The notes: a model not told the origin generated them from the letters alone. Positions 23,678-38,611 are shown, counted from the stretch's first letter. The stretch is DNA of 64,000 nt from Naganishia liquefaciens (GCA_013423385.1 BLZA01000011.1:1-64000), one strand, 5' to 3'. Made by a program: numbers and translations.

Positions 23678-24249
23678 TCACGCGGTGGTACCATGAATGA
23701 GCTCTTCAACAAACTGCTCGACCCAAGCCGCAATCAGCCCATCGCCCTGAAAAATTTAGGTAAAATGACTCACGATTTCTGCCCTGGGCACAACCTCGTC
23801 GATCTGATCCAACGCCCCAGCCTTGAGGAAGACGACCTCGGGCGCGGATTCGGGGCAGGAATACAATGCGCTGCCGCACGTCGGACAGAACATTCGCTTG
23901 ATGGTCTTTCCGGAGAGCGCGGTAGTGTCTGTCCAGGACTGCAAGGTAATAAGTGGCTGGAATCGCCATGGAAAAGGAAATCATACCTTGGGCTCACCCT
24001 TGGTGACGTGCAAATTCTTGCGTTCGCCCCGAACGTTGTATGAAAGCATCGTATTCATCTTGCGGCATGTCTACATCCGAGCTGATCAACACACAAACCA
24101 CGAATCGGACTCCACGACGGACTGACCTTGCAATGACATATCGTCCCATCGATACTCTTCCCCGCGGGGAAATCGCGCACCTCGTATTCGACCTCGCCGC
24201 ACATGCAGCGGCCCGTCAGCGTTCGTGTGTCCTTGGTTGCGGTTGACAT
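23678..24249 (-). CDS. GFA/CENP-V domain protein (glutathione-dependent formaldehyde-activating-like), 146 aa
   Basis: Four exons: 24249-24127, 24070-23987, 23938-23774 and 23746-23678. Metal-binding motifs in order are GRCMCGEVEYE, CHCKTCRK (spliced across the first intron) and FCPTCGSALY, the three zinc sites of the GFA fold (Mss4-like beta-tent). Between them come NVRGERKNLHVTKGEPK and TTALSGKTIKRMF, also typical. The best known bacterial member, Gfa, was described as joining formaldehyde to glutathione, but most fungal members have no known substrate. The length is near the family norm. It lies on the same strand as trr1 and about 470 bp from its end, which may hold its promoter. The zinc motif content makes the family call firm, the substrate is unknown. 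Confidence 0.88.
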
Positions 24250-24719
24250 GGCGAATGCAATCGATGTGAATATGTGGAGCGATGCACGATGAACAGGGGG
24301 AAACGAGGAACGAGGATGCCTTATAGCGGGTCGAATGGCATGCGCGGACGCAAAAATGACGAAATCTCGGGTATAGATAGCAGTGAGCCGGATGACCAGT
24401 GGCTCAGCCTGCGCTGTATGGCCTTTTGAATGGCGACGCAGACCGTAGCCTTGACCGATCGTCGAGACCAGACTCGTGCAAGCGATGCGCAGTGCACTGC
24501 TCAATCCGGTACATAAAGTTCTCATGCACCAAAGCAGACAGGCTAGTAAGCGACCAGAAGCCTGAATCCACCCTAGTAAAAGAGTCACAGCATGTTCATT
24601 CTATGTGCAATGCTACATCCTGAACATTCCCTGACCCGCATCTATTGCTTATCAGCACCGCTACAGAGTCCCAAGACATGTCAGCCCACCGTCCACATCG
24701 CGAATGCCCTGAGTTGCAC
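24250..24719. other. Spacer between the GFA gene and trr1
   Basis: 470 bp expected to hold the GFA promoter and the trr1 3' UTR. A second, alternative last exon of trr1 is possible here: a GTGAGT follows its last codons and a CTGTAG acceptor lies near 24662, which would replace the final stop by a tail of about five residues. Nothing else is seen. Confidence 0.35.
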
Positions 24720-26657
24720 TCACAGGTACCCAGCCAAGGCATCACTCGGCACATGCTTCTCCTCCTCCGGGATCGCCGGATCCTCGGACTCTTCCTCGGA
24801 TATCAGCCGCTCCGCTTCGAGCGCCGCCATGCAACCCGACCCGGCACTCGTGATCGCCTGTCGATACTTTTTATCCTGTACATCACCGGCCGCAAACACA
24901 CCCTTGATGCTCGTCTGCGCCGTGCCCGGGATCGTGCGAATGTATCCGTCCTCGTCCGTGGCGACTTGTCCCTTGACGAGGTTGGTCGCGGGCTCGTGGC
25001 CGATGGCGTAGAAGAGACCGTTGACGGGCAAGTCGCGGGTTTCGTTCGACTGGAGGTCACGAATGGTGAGTGACTGCAAGAGGTCGCCGTCACCCTTGCA
25101 TTCCTCGGCAACGGTCTGCAGCCAAAACGGGGTCAGCGGCTACTACCAGTCATACGCTCGTGGAGGGACTCACATGCCAAAGAACGGTCACCTTGGGATG
25201 GTTGATCAACCGCTTGGCCATAATCTTGGACGCACGCAGCTCGCCCCGGCGAACGAGCACGTAAACATGACTGGCATACTTGGTCAAGTAGGTCGCTTCC
25301 TCGGCCGCGCTGTCTCCACCACCGATCACCGCCAACGGCTTATTCCTGAAAATCGGCACGGCACCATCGCACACCGCACAGGCCGAGATACCGCTCTGCC
25401 AATACGTTTCCTCGCCCGGAAGGTTCATTCGCTTGGCACTGGCGCCCGTCGCCATGATGATAGTATCGGCCGTCTCAAACGCCGCTGCGTCGTCCTCTTC
25501 CCCCTCGCGCCAGTACTTGAACGGTCGCGCCGAGAGATCGAGCTTGGAAACAGTCTCGGTGATAATAGTCGTTCCGAATCGCTCCGATTGGGCGCGGAAC
25601 TTGTCCATCATTTCCGAGCCGCCGATGCCATCCGGGAAACCGGGGAAGTTTTCAACCTGGAGAGAGGGGAGAGGTTAGTCCGCGTCACGATGATGGTGTC
25701 AGAGAGAGAGATTGCGAGAGCGCGAGATGGTGAGATTGCAGACGTTTTCATAATGCTCTGCTGTTTTCCGATGATCGTTTGTCCCATTCGGCATACACCG
25801 AGAATCGGGATCTTTGCGCAGGATTCTGTCAACCGGCGGCAGAGCTCTTTTTTGGCATGCTGGTCCAACGTCTCGCCTGCATTTTCAAGACACTCCGAGC
25901 AAGGGGTACTGCCAGATGTAAAGACATTTGCTCAAAAAGCCGAATACTTGTATCGCGATCCCGAGCTCTGGAAAAACGGTTGCTTGGCAAAAGAAACCCA
26001 CGGAGCGGCGTGAGCGAAGCCGCTCCCTCCGCTTCTCGACAGCTTTACCAGCACATTGCTGATCAGATCGTCCCGTCGAAAAGTCTTCCATATATTTACC
26101 GCCCTCGCCAAGCCACCGCAAGAAACAGCGAAAAATGTAAAGAGGAAAAAAAAACTCACATCCGTCGTCGTCGTCAACTGTCCACCTGCAGCCACGCCGA
26201 GCGCCATGAATCCCTCAAAGAGAACCGGCTTGAGGTTTGCACGAGCGAGGTAAATCGCAGCGCTGTCCTCCACCCCCCCCGCGGAATTCCCCCGCTCGTC
26301 AGCCACCGACCCCCGATCTTTTTTCATCCATCCCCTCGACACTCACGTATGACCCGCAGGACCGGACCCGATGATGACGACCTGACTGTGCATCTTTTTA
26401 CTCTTCTCTCCTCCACTCTTGGGCTCGACGACCCTCAACTCGCCATTGAGAGCTTCCCCTTGCTCCTGCTGTTGCTGTGCCGGAACGGGTGCCATGGTGG
26501 TATACGCTGCTGCTGCCAACGGAATAATCGGGATCCTTGCGTAAAGTGTCCTCGCTGCTGCGTGGCGGGTGGATGGACGATATGTAGTCCGGAGTGGTGA
26601 GCGTGGGAGGGAGCGTCCGAGGGTGATGCGTGCGCGACTGGACAGGGACAGGGACAT
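24720..26657 (-). CDS. trr1: Thioredoxin reductase, 430 aa with N-terminal extension (342 aa from the inner start)
   Basis: Four exons: 26657-26347, 26262-26160, 25656-25174 and 25115-24720. The core begins [19 protein letters not shown] (FAD-binding GxGxxG), followed by [21 protein letters not shown], the redox-active [24 protein letters not shown] (NADPH) and [15 protein letters not shown]. This low-molecular-weight enzyme reduces thioredoxin with NADPH. Fungal cytosolic enzymes begin near MHSQ (ATG at 26391-26393). Upstream, in the same exon, are Met at 26495 ([10 protein letters not shown]) and at 26657; the longest form starts with an Arg-rich, acid-poor stretch like a mitochondrial presequence. 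The second intron is 503 nt, about ten times the local norm. The gene is divergent from rsp5 with about 250 bp between them. Confidence 0.93.
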
Positions 26658-26911
26658 GCCTTGGGGGAAGGGGGGGACCGGGGGGAGGGAGAAAGGGGGC
26701 AGGGGTTAGGCGGGAATGGTTTATCAGCACGCGGGTGGTTGCTGACTCAGCCAGTCACGCGTGAGAAGATTTTCCGCGGCCGAGGGGATGGGATGACGCA
26801 GACCAAGCACAGTCACCGTCAAGGAGGCAGTGATCATCCCTCCATCTTCTCATCGTATCCTCGCTCTCTCTCTCTCTCTCTGTGTCCCGTCTCGCCACAA
26901 CCACAGCCACA
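26658..26911. promoter_or_regulatory. Divergent promoter region between trr1 and rsp5
   Basis: About 250 bp separate two outward-facing starts. A run of CTCTCTCTCT (about 26866-26881) lies some 35 bp before the rsp5 ATG; CT-rich tracts just upstream of starts are common at fungal transcription initiation sites. No TATA box was recognised. Confidence 0.45.
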
Positions 26912-30209
<3,298 letters not shown>

Positions 30210-31193
30210 ACGGCTTGTCAGGACACGCCGATTTCTTATGGACGATTCTTCTCTCTCTTTCCGTACATTAGCATATAATCCTCATCCCCTACGTTCACAC
30301 ATTCCGGACAGTTGATTGTACCATGCTCAACGCACTTTAACTTCCGCACTTCCGCCACTTGGTATTTCTTTGCCATGTTCTTGTTGTACTCGTTTTAGCA
30401 TCGTCAGTCTGCTCTTGCTTTGTATACACTTTCAACTAGAATGCGAGAATCCATGCTTCAGCCATGGCATACCTCAGCAGTGCGCTTTCGGCGGAAATGA
30501 TGTCCGCTCGAGGTGTGCCTCGCAAATGACAAGGGGCAACGCTCGTCCGCTGGTATGGATAGCGAGAGCTGACCTTTGGAGTCGCTGTGACAGCTATCGC
30601 AGATCTGACTCGCCGTACAGGGCCACGCCGAGCTTCGACTCGCGCAGCCGTATCCTATAAATTGTGAAGCCGCATCGGTGTCAGCTTACTTTCTTTCGTC
30701 ACCAAGTTCCCCCCGCGTTTCAGCTTGTTGAGCATTCCGAACCTTCGATGTTTCAGCCAAAGTATTACGTTTCGCTCGGAAGAGACCGCGGCGCCGGCCG
30801 CGACCGCGCACCTCGGTTTGTCGTTCCTTCCCGGCGTATTGGCTCTCTGCTCTTTTCGCCTGCACCGTGACATTCTCCCGGGCGGGATCCCGCACAGGTC
30901 ATGACAAGGGCCCATTTGCGCGCAATCTGGCCAGCTCTGTGGCAGCTGATCCGCCAGATCCTGCCATGGCGGTTTTGTCTAGACCGCGCAGAACGATGAG
31001 GCAATATGCCGTAGTCTCCGAATTTTCAGTGCATCGCGACAAAGTAAACAAGCGACTTTCCCGCGTGGCCTCGGTCGTCCGAGAGTATATATCGTCCTCG
31101 GGATTGTCACTGTCTGTCGCCATTACACTCGCCAGAACGTCTTCCCGTCATTAGGTCGTCTATACCCTTATCTACTCTACCCAACTTATCAGA
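30210..31193. other. Spacer between rsp5 and rcf2, no gene recognised
   Basis: About 980 bp with the rsp5 3' UTR on the left and the rcf2 promoter on the right. A sequence GAGAGTATATATCG near 31081 could serve as a TATA element about 110 bp before the rcf2 start. No reading frame looks coding. Confidence 0.4.
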
Positions 31194-32054
31194 ATGAAGA
31201 TCTGGACTGAAAAGGAACACGAGGAGTGAGCCAGTTCTTCTCTTCGCCTCGACATACCCCGCTAACAGATCCCTATAGGGCATGGCACGCGAACCTCAAG
31301 GGCGGAGTTGAAGGCGCCACCTACGCCACCGCCATCTGCACAACCGGCTGGTACGCCCTCAACCGGTCCTACCCCAAATTTCGTGCTCTGCCCGTCACCC
31401 TCAAGGGCGCCATGTGCGTCACCGTCGCTGCCCCGCTCATCGTCTTCTTCGCCGAAGAGGCCGGTGTCAAGTACCAGCAGTCGCTGTGGCAAGGAACGGG
31501 AAAGACCATCATTGATGAGCAGGCCGAGTTGAAGAGGAAGCGTTGGGAGGCTCTGTCGATGGGTGAAAAGGCAAAGGAATGGGCAAAGGATAACCAGTGG
31601 AAGTTGATCGGTGGAGGGTGAGTTGATGTGGTTTGCCCGAAATACATTATCGGTACTTATGCGGTCACTCGCAGATGGGTAGGATCAATGGCGGTCGCTG
31701 GTGGAATATTAGCAAGAAACCCATACATGTCATTCTCACAAAAGGTACGCTGCCGTCTTTCTTGGCTAGGTACTTTTACTCATCACCTCGTTGCCCTTCC
31801 GACAGCTGGTGCAAGCCCGTGTCGTGGCACAGGCATCAACACTAGTCACTCTGATCGCATTCGGTGTCCTCGCCGGCACGCATCAGGCCCAATCAGACAA
31901 CAGCCAGCCGCAAGAAAAGGAAGACCACTCATGGAAACGGATTCTGGGTACGTCAGCTCCACTGTGGAATGCTCGACTCGAACATGGACTGATTCCTTGT
32001 GACCTTGTAGAGGCGGAAGAGCTGCGCAGAACAGGACAGGAGATCAAGCTATAG
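31194..32054 (+). CDS. rcf2: Respiratory supercomplex factor 2-like protein (HIG1 domain), 208 aa
   Basis: Five exons: 31194-31225, 31279-31617, 31675-31744, 31806-31947 and 32011-32054. The first part (HANLKGGVEGATYATAICTTGWYALN) and the next segment (GAMCVTVAAPLIVFFAEEAG) are paired hydrophobic stretches, followed by a charged coil (EQAELKRKRWEALSMGEKAKEW). The C-terminal half is the HIG1 domain: NQWKLIGGGWVGSMAVAGG, ARNPYMSFSQKLVQARVVAQ and a last hydrophobic segment. Yeast Rcf2 is an inner mitochondrial membrane protein that associates with cytochrome c oxidase and the bc1-oxidase supercomplex. The length is close to that of yeast Rcf2 (224 aa). The first exon is only 32 nt. Confidence 0.88.
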
Positions 32055-32703
32055 AGAGACATTGCATATCGACACTTTATCACGATTTCCCGGTCAAAAT
32101 TTGCAGCATAATAGACTTGTTTTGTATCGACATAGAGTACTATCCGACACCTAGACTTCGCAACAATGCTCTGGCACGTATCCGCCTTCCTCGTCTGCAA
32201 AGGAGTGTGCTACGTGATATTCCCTCTGCTTCAACAGAACAGTGTCATCCAGGAGTATCCAAGGCTTCGGCCGATCCGATATACAGCTGATCCAACAAAG
32301 GTATCGAAAGTTTGGCGTAGCGTGAAATAGTGACAGCGCGGGTCGAGGCCTCAACGCACTGTTGCCCCGTGAGGAGTATCTCCCCCTGCTATCGTACGGA
32401 TGACCAATCAAAGGGAGGTCTTCCAAGGGGCCCATTGGTGCTTTGCCCATCCGTCAGGCTTTTGTGCCGCCCCCACACCGAACACCCGGGACGAATTCTG
32501 ATCTCCAATCCTGATGTTGATTATAATCTAAATTTTTCGCGTGCCAGAAAGGAGCGCACCATAACTTCGGGCAGGTCGACTGTACGATTTCACTACTTAA
32601 TGCGCCGTCGACACATAGTGAACGGCATCTCGGTACTCGACAACCCTCGGCAACAGCAACATAATCCCCTCTACTGGTACCAACTCGACATCACACCTCT
32701 GAC
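32055..32703. other. Spacer, no gene recognised
   Basis: About 650 bp. Frames on both strands lack protein-like sequence. Confidence 0.35.
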
Positions 32704-33521
32704 ATGACGACCGCACCTCAATACACCTTCAAGACCGACTCTTACGGACCACCTAACTCCTGCGGTGAGAGCACTAATGCCTTGCTTCGTACTATCGAAA
32801 CCCATATGGAAGGCCTTAAGGATACAATGCAGAAAGTCGGCTTGATCTACGTCTCGCAGGAATGTGCGCCGAATGACAGTACGTATCGAAAAGCCAACTG
32901 GGCGAATTTGGGCGAGGATTGGAAAAACTTTTTTCCTCCTGAGCCACTTTTCCCTAAGAGAAGGAAAGTAACATACTCAGGGGGAATCAGTCTTTCGCGT
33001 TTGCAAATAGCAACTGGTACGACAAGTTGGCGACAACTTTGCATGCAATCGACAACGAGTTGAAGGCATGGAAGGGCCAAGCTGCTGATGACAAAGCAAG
33101 GGCGTTTACTATCGAGGACCACCTGAGCGTGCATCGGGATGATAGGAGAATCCAGGGGCAGCAACCCCCTTGCGTACACATCGCATGTCGTTTGGCTTTC
33201 AACCTGATCCTTGAAGATGGATCTGAACCTAATTTCGTCATGATCAGCACCTTGACCTGTGAGCTTCCCGAAGGCACCCAAGCCTTGCAGGCTTCAGGAC
33301 AGCAGGACACACTTGCCTCGGACGTTGACAGGAGCTATTTACACAACTCGACTCAACGGTCGTTGAGTCTATTCGCGGAAACCGTTGCCAACAGTCAGAG
33401 CGTAATGAGCGACACCCCCCTGGTGCAATCAGATGATGAGTCTACAGCTGCCAGTACCATTCAAGACACGCCTGCTACGACAATTGGATTGGACAGCAAT
33501 GCATTCTCGCAGGCCTTGTAA
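32704..33521 (+). CDS. Hypothetical protein with uncertain splicing
   Basis: An ATG at 32704 opens TTAPQYTFKTDSYGPPNS, with a helical stretch ALLRTIETHMEGLKDTMQK. A second frame ending at 33519-33521 carries WYDKLATTLHAIDNELKAW, LSVHRDDRR, ACRLAFNLILEDGSEPNF and a Ser/Thr/Asp-rich tail. Both parts look like one protein, but I could not find an intron of normal size that joins them cleanly; one option leaves GLIY at a GTCTCG donor and enters at TCTTTCGCG near 32988. It may be a real gene with a non-standard boundary, or a decaying gene. No family is recognised. It lies alone between two long non-coding stretches. Confidence 0.45.
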
Positions 33522-34860
33522 AGCCCCTCCTGCTGGTCATGTCAAAAGAACGCAGTCTAGTCTGACCTTTCCTACTGTCTCCAAATGTATGAGCTAGCAA
33601 AGGTAAGACAAGAGCACGGGGACCAAAGGCCTACCACAAATGATTACAGTATCAATGGCAATATGCGAAATCCTTCTTTTTCAGTTTTTTGGGTTTATCT
33701 ATCTTTGGTGCTCTCTGTAACATCTGTTGTAGTTCGATCAGCCTGCATGCAACGTGAGTTGGACATTTCAGAATTGTCTTCCCTGGAACCTGAACCCCTG
33801 AACCTCTGAAACCCTGAAAACCCTGAAAGCCTCAACCGCTCTATCCCTCAGCACCAATTCATGTTGGGCAGTGCTGCGGGGACAGTGATTCTTGATCAAT
33901 TGCAACCTATTGTTTCTGATTTCGATGCATGGACGAATCGCTAAAGGGCCTATTGCGCACCCATACATGATGTGCTGCGATTTTGCCCAGATTTTGCCGA
34001 GCGGGTTGAGCAGGACGATCTTTCCACGCGAGCTCTAGTTCCAGATTGGCAGAAAATTCTGCTTACCAATTAGCTCAAGAAGTACGAGCGTCATAAGCAA
34101 GGTCTCGAAGCGTTCACAGAGCGACTCATATCTGGGTCGCAATACTTAGTGGCCCTCTCTATATGTCTGATCGAGAAAGCGAACACTTGCAGCGAATGTC
34201 GGTGTAGCGACGGCACGACTTGCTCGAGGAGTTGTCACTTGACTCGGTCGCGTATACGAGTCGAGCACACTGTGGTCCGCGAAGCCTGATCTTTTTCACT
34301 ACGTATTTGTCCCTGTCTCTCGCTTCCTTTTCAGCCTTCTCTAGATTCCGTCGACCCGCTCGTGTAGAACTGAGAGATCGCTCGCTGCGTTTTGGCCCGT
34401 GCAAATACAAAGCTGCATGCTCCCGCCAGAATCGTTTTCTTTCCGCCATCTCTCGCTGTGAGAACGGTAGATACGATATGCCATGAACCGCAAAATTCCT
34501 GTGAAGACTTTTGAGACCGGATTGCCAACACCCTGTAAGCCATGTGTATGGAGTATTGGGTCTCTGCGTTGATAGCTCCGGCAGTACTCTCTTTCTGCGT
34601 CTACTTGCTAAGCGAATGTGCTGGCATATTGCAAGGCCCTTTGGGTCAAAGCTAGGCCTGTGCAGTCACGGCGTATGCTTGTTTTCGTCTGATGGCACGG
34701 TGACCCGGCGTAGGCGCAGCAAGATGGTCCCTCGGAGTAAGGTCTGGTCGAAAGGGCACATCTGTACAGCTAAAGGTAAGTGGCGGAGACCCCATGTTTT
34801 CCCCAGGGTCCGCCTTGGCTGCGAAGGACTTGCAATGTGAATCGACGCGGACTGTCGATC
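33522..34860. other. Non-coding stretch with a degenerate 8-bp repeat
   Basis: Near 33785-33832 five near-copies of the type CCCTGAAA/CCTGAACC follow each other. The two opposed frames at 34.2-34.5 kb are Arg/Ser-rich and look like chance frames. No gene is supported. Confidence 0.35.
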
Positions 34861-35408
34861 CTATACATGCCTCTATGCCACCGCTCACAGATTTGAAGAG
34901 CAGTCTGTCCGTGGTATCACGACCGTCTTTGCAGAATGACGACATTCCCGCGGTCGTGATCGACCGAGATGACATCGGCCCGCCGCCCGGCGCATACCTC
35001 TCTCACGACCCGTCGAGACCCGAGCCAGCCGACGCCACCTGTAACTCCAAGCTCTCCTTCCCCCCTTCACCTTGGCTCCACTCTTCCGCTCAGGCATTTC
35101 TCGTAACAGATCACCCAGCCTCCGAGTGTCGTATCAACTTATTTGCTGCGCTTGCCTTTGTACATCCGAACGGCGAGCGCGAGTCCCCCGGTATGGCCGA
35201 TTTGCCCGACGTCTTGTTGGGAGGCAAGGCGGGTTCATGGAGCGGAGCGTGCGATGGCGGTATACCAGCGAGATGGGCTCCCAGTCGTAATGCATCACGC
35301 ATTCGGCCGTGTGGACAGCGATTTTCTTTCTTTGCCATTCTTCAGACGACCTGGCATGATCGAAACTGTATATCCGAGCCCTCTATTGCGCTGTATATCA
35401 TAGCGTGA
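34861..35408 (+). CDS. Doubtful open frame, unknown product
   Basis: From ATG near 34876 (MPPLTDLKSSLSVV) the frame continues to the stop at 35406-35408. The first 80 residues or so (DDIPAVVIDRDDIGPPPGAY, DPSRPEPADAT) resemble real low-complexity fungal protein; the last third (ASRIRPCGQRFSFF) does not. If real, an intron probably starts within the second half, for example near the GTAACAG at 35102. No family is recognised and no neighbour hints at a role. Confidence 0.25.
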
Positions 35409-35805
35409 TGCCTGTAGTTTATCGGATCCTGGAGATCAACTTCTCGCGGCGGAAGTCACCATGCTCAAGGCGGCCGTCCAAGCACAATGAATGGATTGTG
35501 CTTCAATCGTGAGAATGGGTTGTTACCCAATGATGAGAAGGGGAAGTGGGCTACTCGTGAGAATGGGTCGTGAAATAATGGTATTCCCGCCAAACGGTAA
35601 CCATGCCGCGGCGCGATATCGATATTGTAGAAGGGTTCAATGTCCGTGCGTCACAAGGCATACTTCTGCTGACAATCTATGTGATTTCGGCTTGGAGGGA
35701 GCGGCGACGTGCCTTGCCGTCCCATGACGACGGGCTGGTGACCGTTGACGTTGATGACGTGAGACGTCGGTCGTTACCTGGTCATTGCCCCCCAAAGCCC
35801 GACTT
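35409..35805. other. Spacer with a short direct repeat
   Basis: CGTGAGAATGGGT occurs near 35508 and again near 35552. Nothing else is seen; the right part should hold the 3' UTR of the small gene that follows on the minus strand. Confidence 0.35.
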
Positions 35806-36225
35806 TTATTGTCTGCTCGGCTCTGCCTTGTGTCCCTCTGCGCCGCCCTCCTTGCCCTCTACCTCTTCCTCTTGCTCGCCCTGCTCGTCCTTCAACTTGT
35901 CGAGCCGCTGGACATTCCTCCTCTTGACGATCAACCGAACCATACGTTCCTGTTCGAGTGGCGAGAGTGTCTTCCAATTCGAGATTCTCGACAGCGTCTA
36001 TCCTCGGCCATACACATGAGCCCGGGAGACAATACACAAGACGCACAGACTCACACCATCGGAATTGACGATCAACGGACCCAACTCGTCGAGCGCGACG
36101 CGATTCTCTTCCTGGACATTCAACGTCCGCGGTGTCGTCGTGTCGCGCCCTTGCTCTTGCACGGGGGCAGGCAACGCCAGCGGGTGAGCCGCGCGGGTGT
36201 CTTGTTCTGCTGGCGGGGGGGACAT
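35806..36225 (-). CDS. Small conserved fungal protein of unknown function, about 120 aa
   Basis: Two exons, 36225-36055 and 35997-35806, joined in phase 0 to give LDELGPLIVNSDGTLSRISN followed by WKTLSPLEQERMVRLIVKRR. I recall this LDELGP...VNSDGTLSRI.NW...E..R.LR pattern from short proteins across fungi, with no function known to me. The N-terminus is Pro/Ala-rich and the C-terminus is a Glu/Gly-rich tail. The start at 36225 is the first Met in frame before the conserved block; a further upstream exon cannot be excluded. It is divergent from the dihydroxyacetone kinase gene, with about 240 bp between the starts, so shared control is possible. Confidence 0.72.
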
Positions 36226-36467
36226 GGGGTGAGCTTGGGTCCATGGGAAGCGGACGGGGGTTGCCCCTGGAGCGGGACACCCGATCAGCCAGATGCGCGG
36301 GGCGGGAGCGGCAGGGGGTGTGATGCGGGCGCACCTCGGCTGGGAATTCGGTCCGACGGGGGACGGGCAGCCGGCAGCGGGCAGCGGGCAGCGGGCTATT
36401 TAGCAGAGGCGAGTGGGTGAAAGCTCCCCCTTGCGCCCTCCCCGTCAGTTCACCACACACACACACC

Positions 36468-38611
36468 ATGAACAAACACATCATCAACTCCCCCGCACAC
36501 ACCGTCGCCCAGTCCCTGCTCGGCCTCGCACAGGCGCACCCCGACCTCCAACTCGACCCAGACTACCGCGTCGTCGCCCTTCGTTCCGTCCCGCGCAACC
36601 GCGTCGCCCTCATCTCGGGCGGAGGAAGCGGCCACGAGCCCGCCCACGTGGGATTCGTCGGTGCCGGACTGCTCAGCGCCAGTGCTGCCGGTAATGTCTT
36701 TGCGAGTCCCAATGTCGGACAGGTGCGGCGTGCGCTCGAATTGGTGCAGAATGAGCGGGGGACGTTGACGGTGATTATGCGATAGTGAGTTTCCCCCTCG
36801 CCCGCCGCGGGAACACGGATTCCGAGATCTGACTCGCGAGAAACAAAAAAAAAAACAAGCACCGGGGACGTCTTGCTTTTCGGACTTGCCAAGGAACAGC
36901 ACGCCGTGACGCATCCGGGGTACCCAACGGGCCTCGTCATCATCGGCGACGACGTGGCCGTCCCGCGAAAGCAGGTACGTCGCGCCGCCCCCCCCCCCTC
37001 CTTCTCATTCACCTGTCGCGCTCACACCGCTCCCCTCTATAGGGCGCGCTCGTCGGACGTCGTGGACTCGCGGGAACCATCCTCGCGTACAAGGCCGCCT
37101 CGGCGGTTGCCGATGAAGGTGCGGATCTTGCGGAATGCCAGGCCGTCGCCGAGGCGGTGGGTCAGATGATGGGTACCATCGGGGCGGGCTTGAATCATTG
37201 TCATGTGAGTTCCGGCGAGAAATGCGGGACTCTGGTGCCGACATGCGCTAACACCACGGCGCGAAGATTCCCGGAACGGCTGTGCAGGAACAATACCTCC
37301 AGGCAGACGAAGTCGAGATTGGCATGGGTACGTTCCTCGTTCGCTTGTCTCCGATCACGCTAATACAATGCCTCTCCGCCCTTTCAGGAATCCACAACGA
37401 ACCCGGCATCCTCAAACGCAAGCTCCCTCCAGCCAAGGATCTCATCACCCAAATGCTCGCCTACATCACCGACACCACCGACACCGACAGGGCGTTTGTG
37501 CCGTTCAAACACGACGGCAAAGATCGCGTCGTTTTGCTCGTCAATAATCTCGGCGGCATCAGCGAGCTCGAGCTCGGGCTGATTGTGCAAGAGGCGTTGG
37601 GCGTGCTTGCGTCGCAAAACATCCAGGTCGAGCGTGTCAATGCGGGAAGCTTTATGGTATGTCGTCAGCGTCACCCCTCGGAACAACCCTCTTATCAATC
37701 GCCCTTGGTAGACATCGTGCAACCTGCCCGGATTCAGCTTGACCTTGCTTCTCCTCCCACGCGCGCAAGACCAGCCGCGATACTCGGCCGAACGCGTGCT
37801 CGAGCTCCTCGATGCGCCCGCGTCAGCTCCCGGATGGAAGCCGTTCACCAAGGTCGTCAACGAGGCCGAGGCGTACGTGCAGGACAAGGGCAAAGTTGAC
37901 ACGATGAAGAATGGCGGCAAGGCCGTGCCGAGTGAGTCGCCGGACTTAATTAAGCCTGGAGGAGGCCACGGCTGACGTCTTTCCCCAGTCCCGCATTTCG
38001 ATACCTTCCAGCAGGCGCTTCGCGCCGCATGCCAGAACGTTGTTGCTGCCGAACCCGAGATTACGCAATTCGACACGATCGCAGGTGACGGTGACTGCGG
38101 CTTGTGTCTCAAGGCCGGGGCCGAAGAGATCCTGCGTGTGCTTGACGCCGACGACCTCGACGCCTCGGACGTGATCAATTCCATCCTCGCGCTCGCTCAA
38201 GCCATGGAACGCAAGATGGACGGTACGAGCGGCGCACTCTACTCGATCTGGACCAACGCGCTCGCCGCCGGATTCGCCCGATCCTCAACCGCCGATGGCT
38301 CGGCATGGACACACGCGCTCGATCACGCACTCAAGACGCTCTACCAGTACACGCCCGCACGTCGCCCGAGTCGAACATTGGTGGACCCCTTGGCGGCGTT
38401 TACCGAACACTTGACAACGCATGCGGGTGATTTCACGGGGGCAGTTCAGGCGGCGGTGGATGCGGCCGAGCATACGCGCACGATCGAGGCAAAGGCCGGA
38501 CGGGCGGCGTATGTCGGTCGCGAGGCTCTGCGCGAGGCGAATGTGCCGGACCCGGGAGCCTGGGGGGTCGTCAAGATCTTGCAGGGAATACAGTCTGTAG
38601 TTGAAAAGTAG
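36468..38611 (+). CDS. dak1: Dihydroxyacetone kinase, 588 aa
   Basis: Seven exons: 36468-36784, 36860-36974, 37043-37204, 37267-37327, 37388-37656, 37712-37931 and 37989-38611. The N-terminal DhaK domain has VALISGGGSGHEPAHVGFVG, GDVLLFGLAKE and GAGLNHCHIPGT, whose second His binds the substrate carbonyl covalently in this family. The C-terminal DhaL domain has TIAGDGDCGLCLKAGAE, the ATP-Mg binding Asp cluster, and GTSGALYSIW. The enzyme phosphorylates dihydroxyacetone with ATP in the cytosol, detoxifying it and feeding it to glycolysis during growth on glycerol. The length matches yeast Dak1 and Dak2 (584-591 aa). Confidence 0.96.

Noticed and set aside
33779-33832. CCCTGAA-type repeats as internal telomere sequence
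   Set aside because: The unit differs from the common fungal CCCTAA and is irregular; too few copies to support it.
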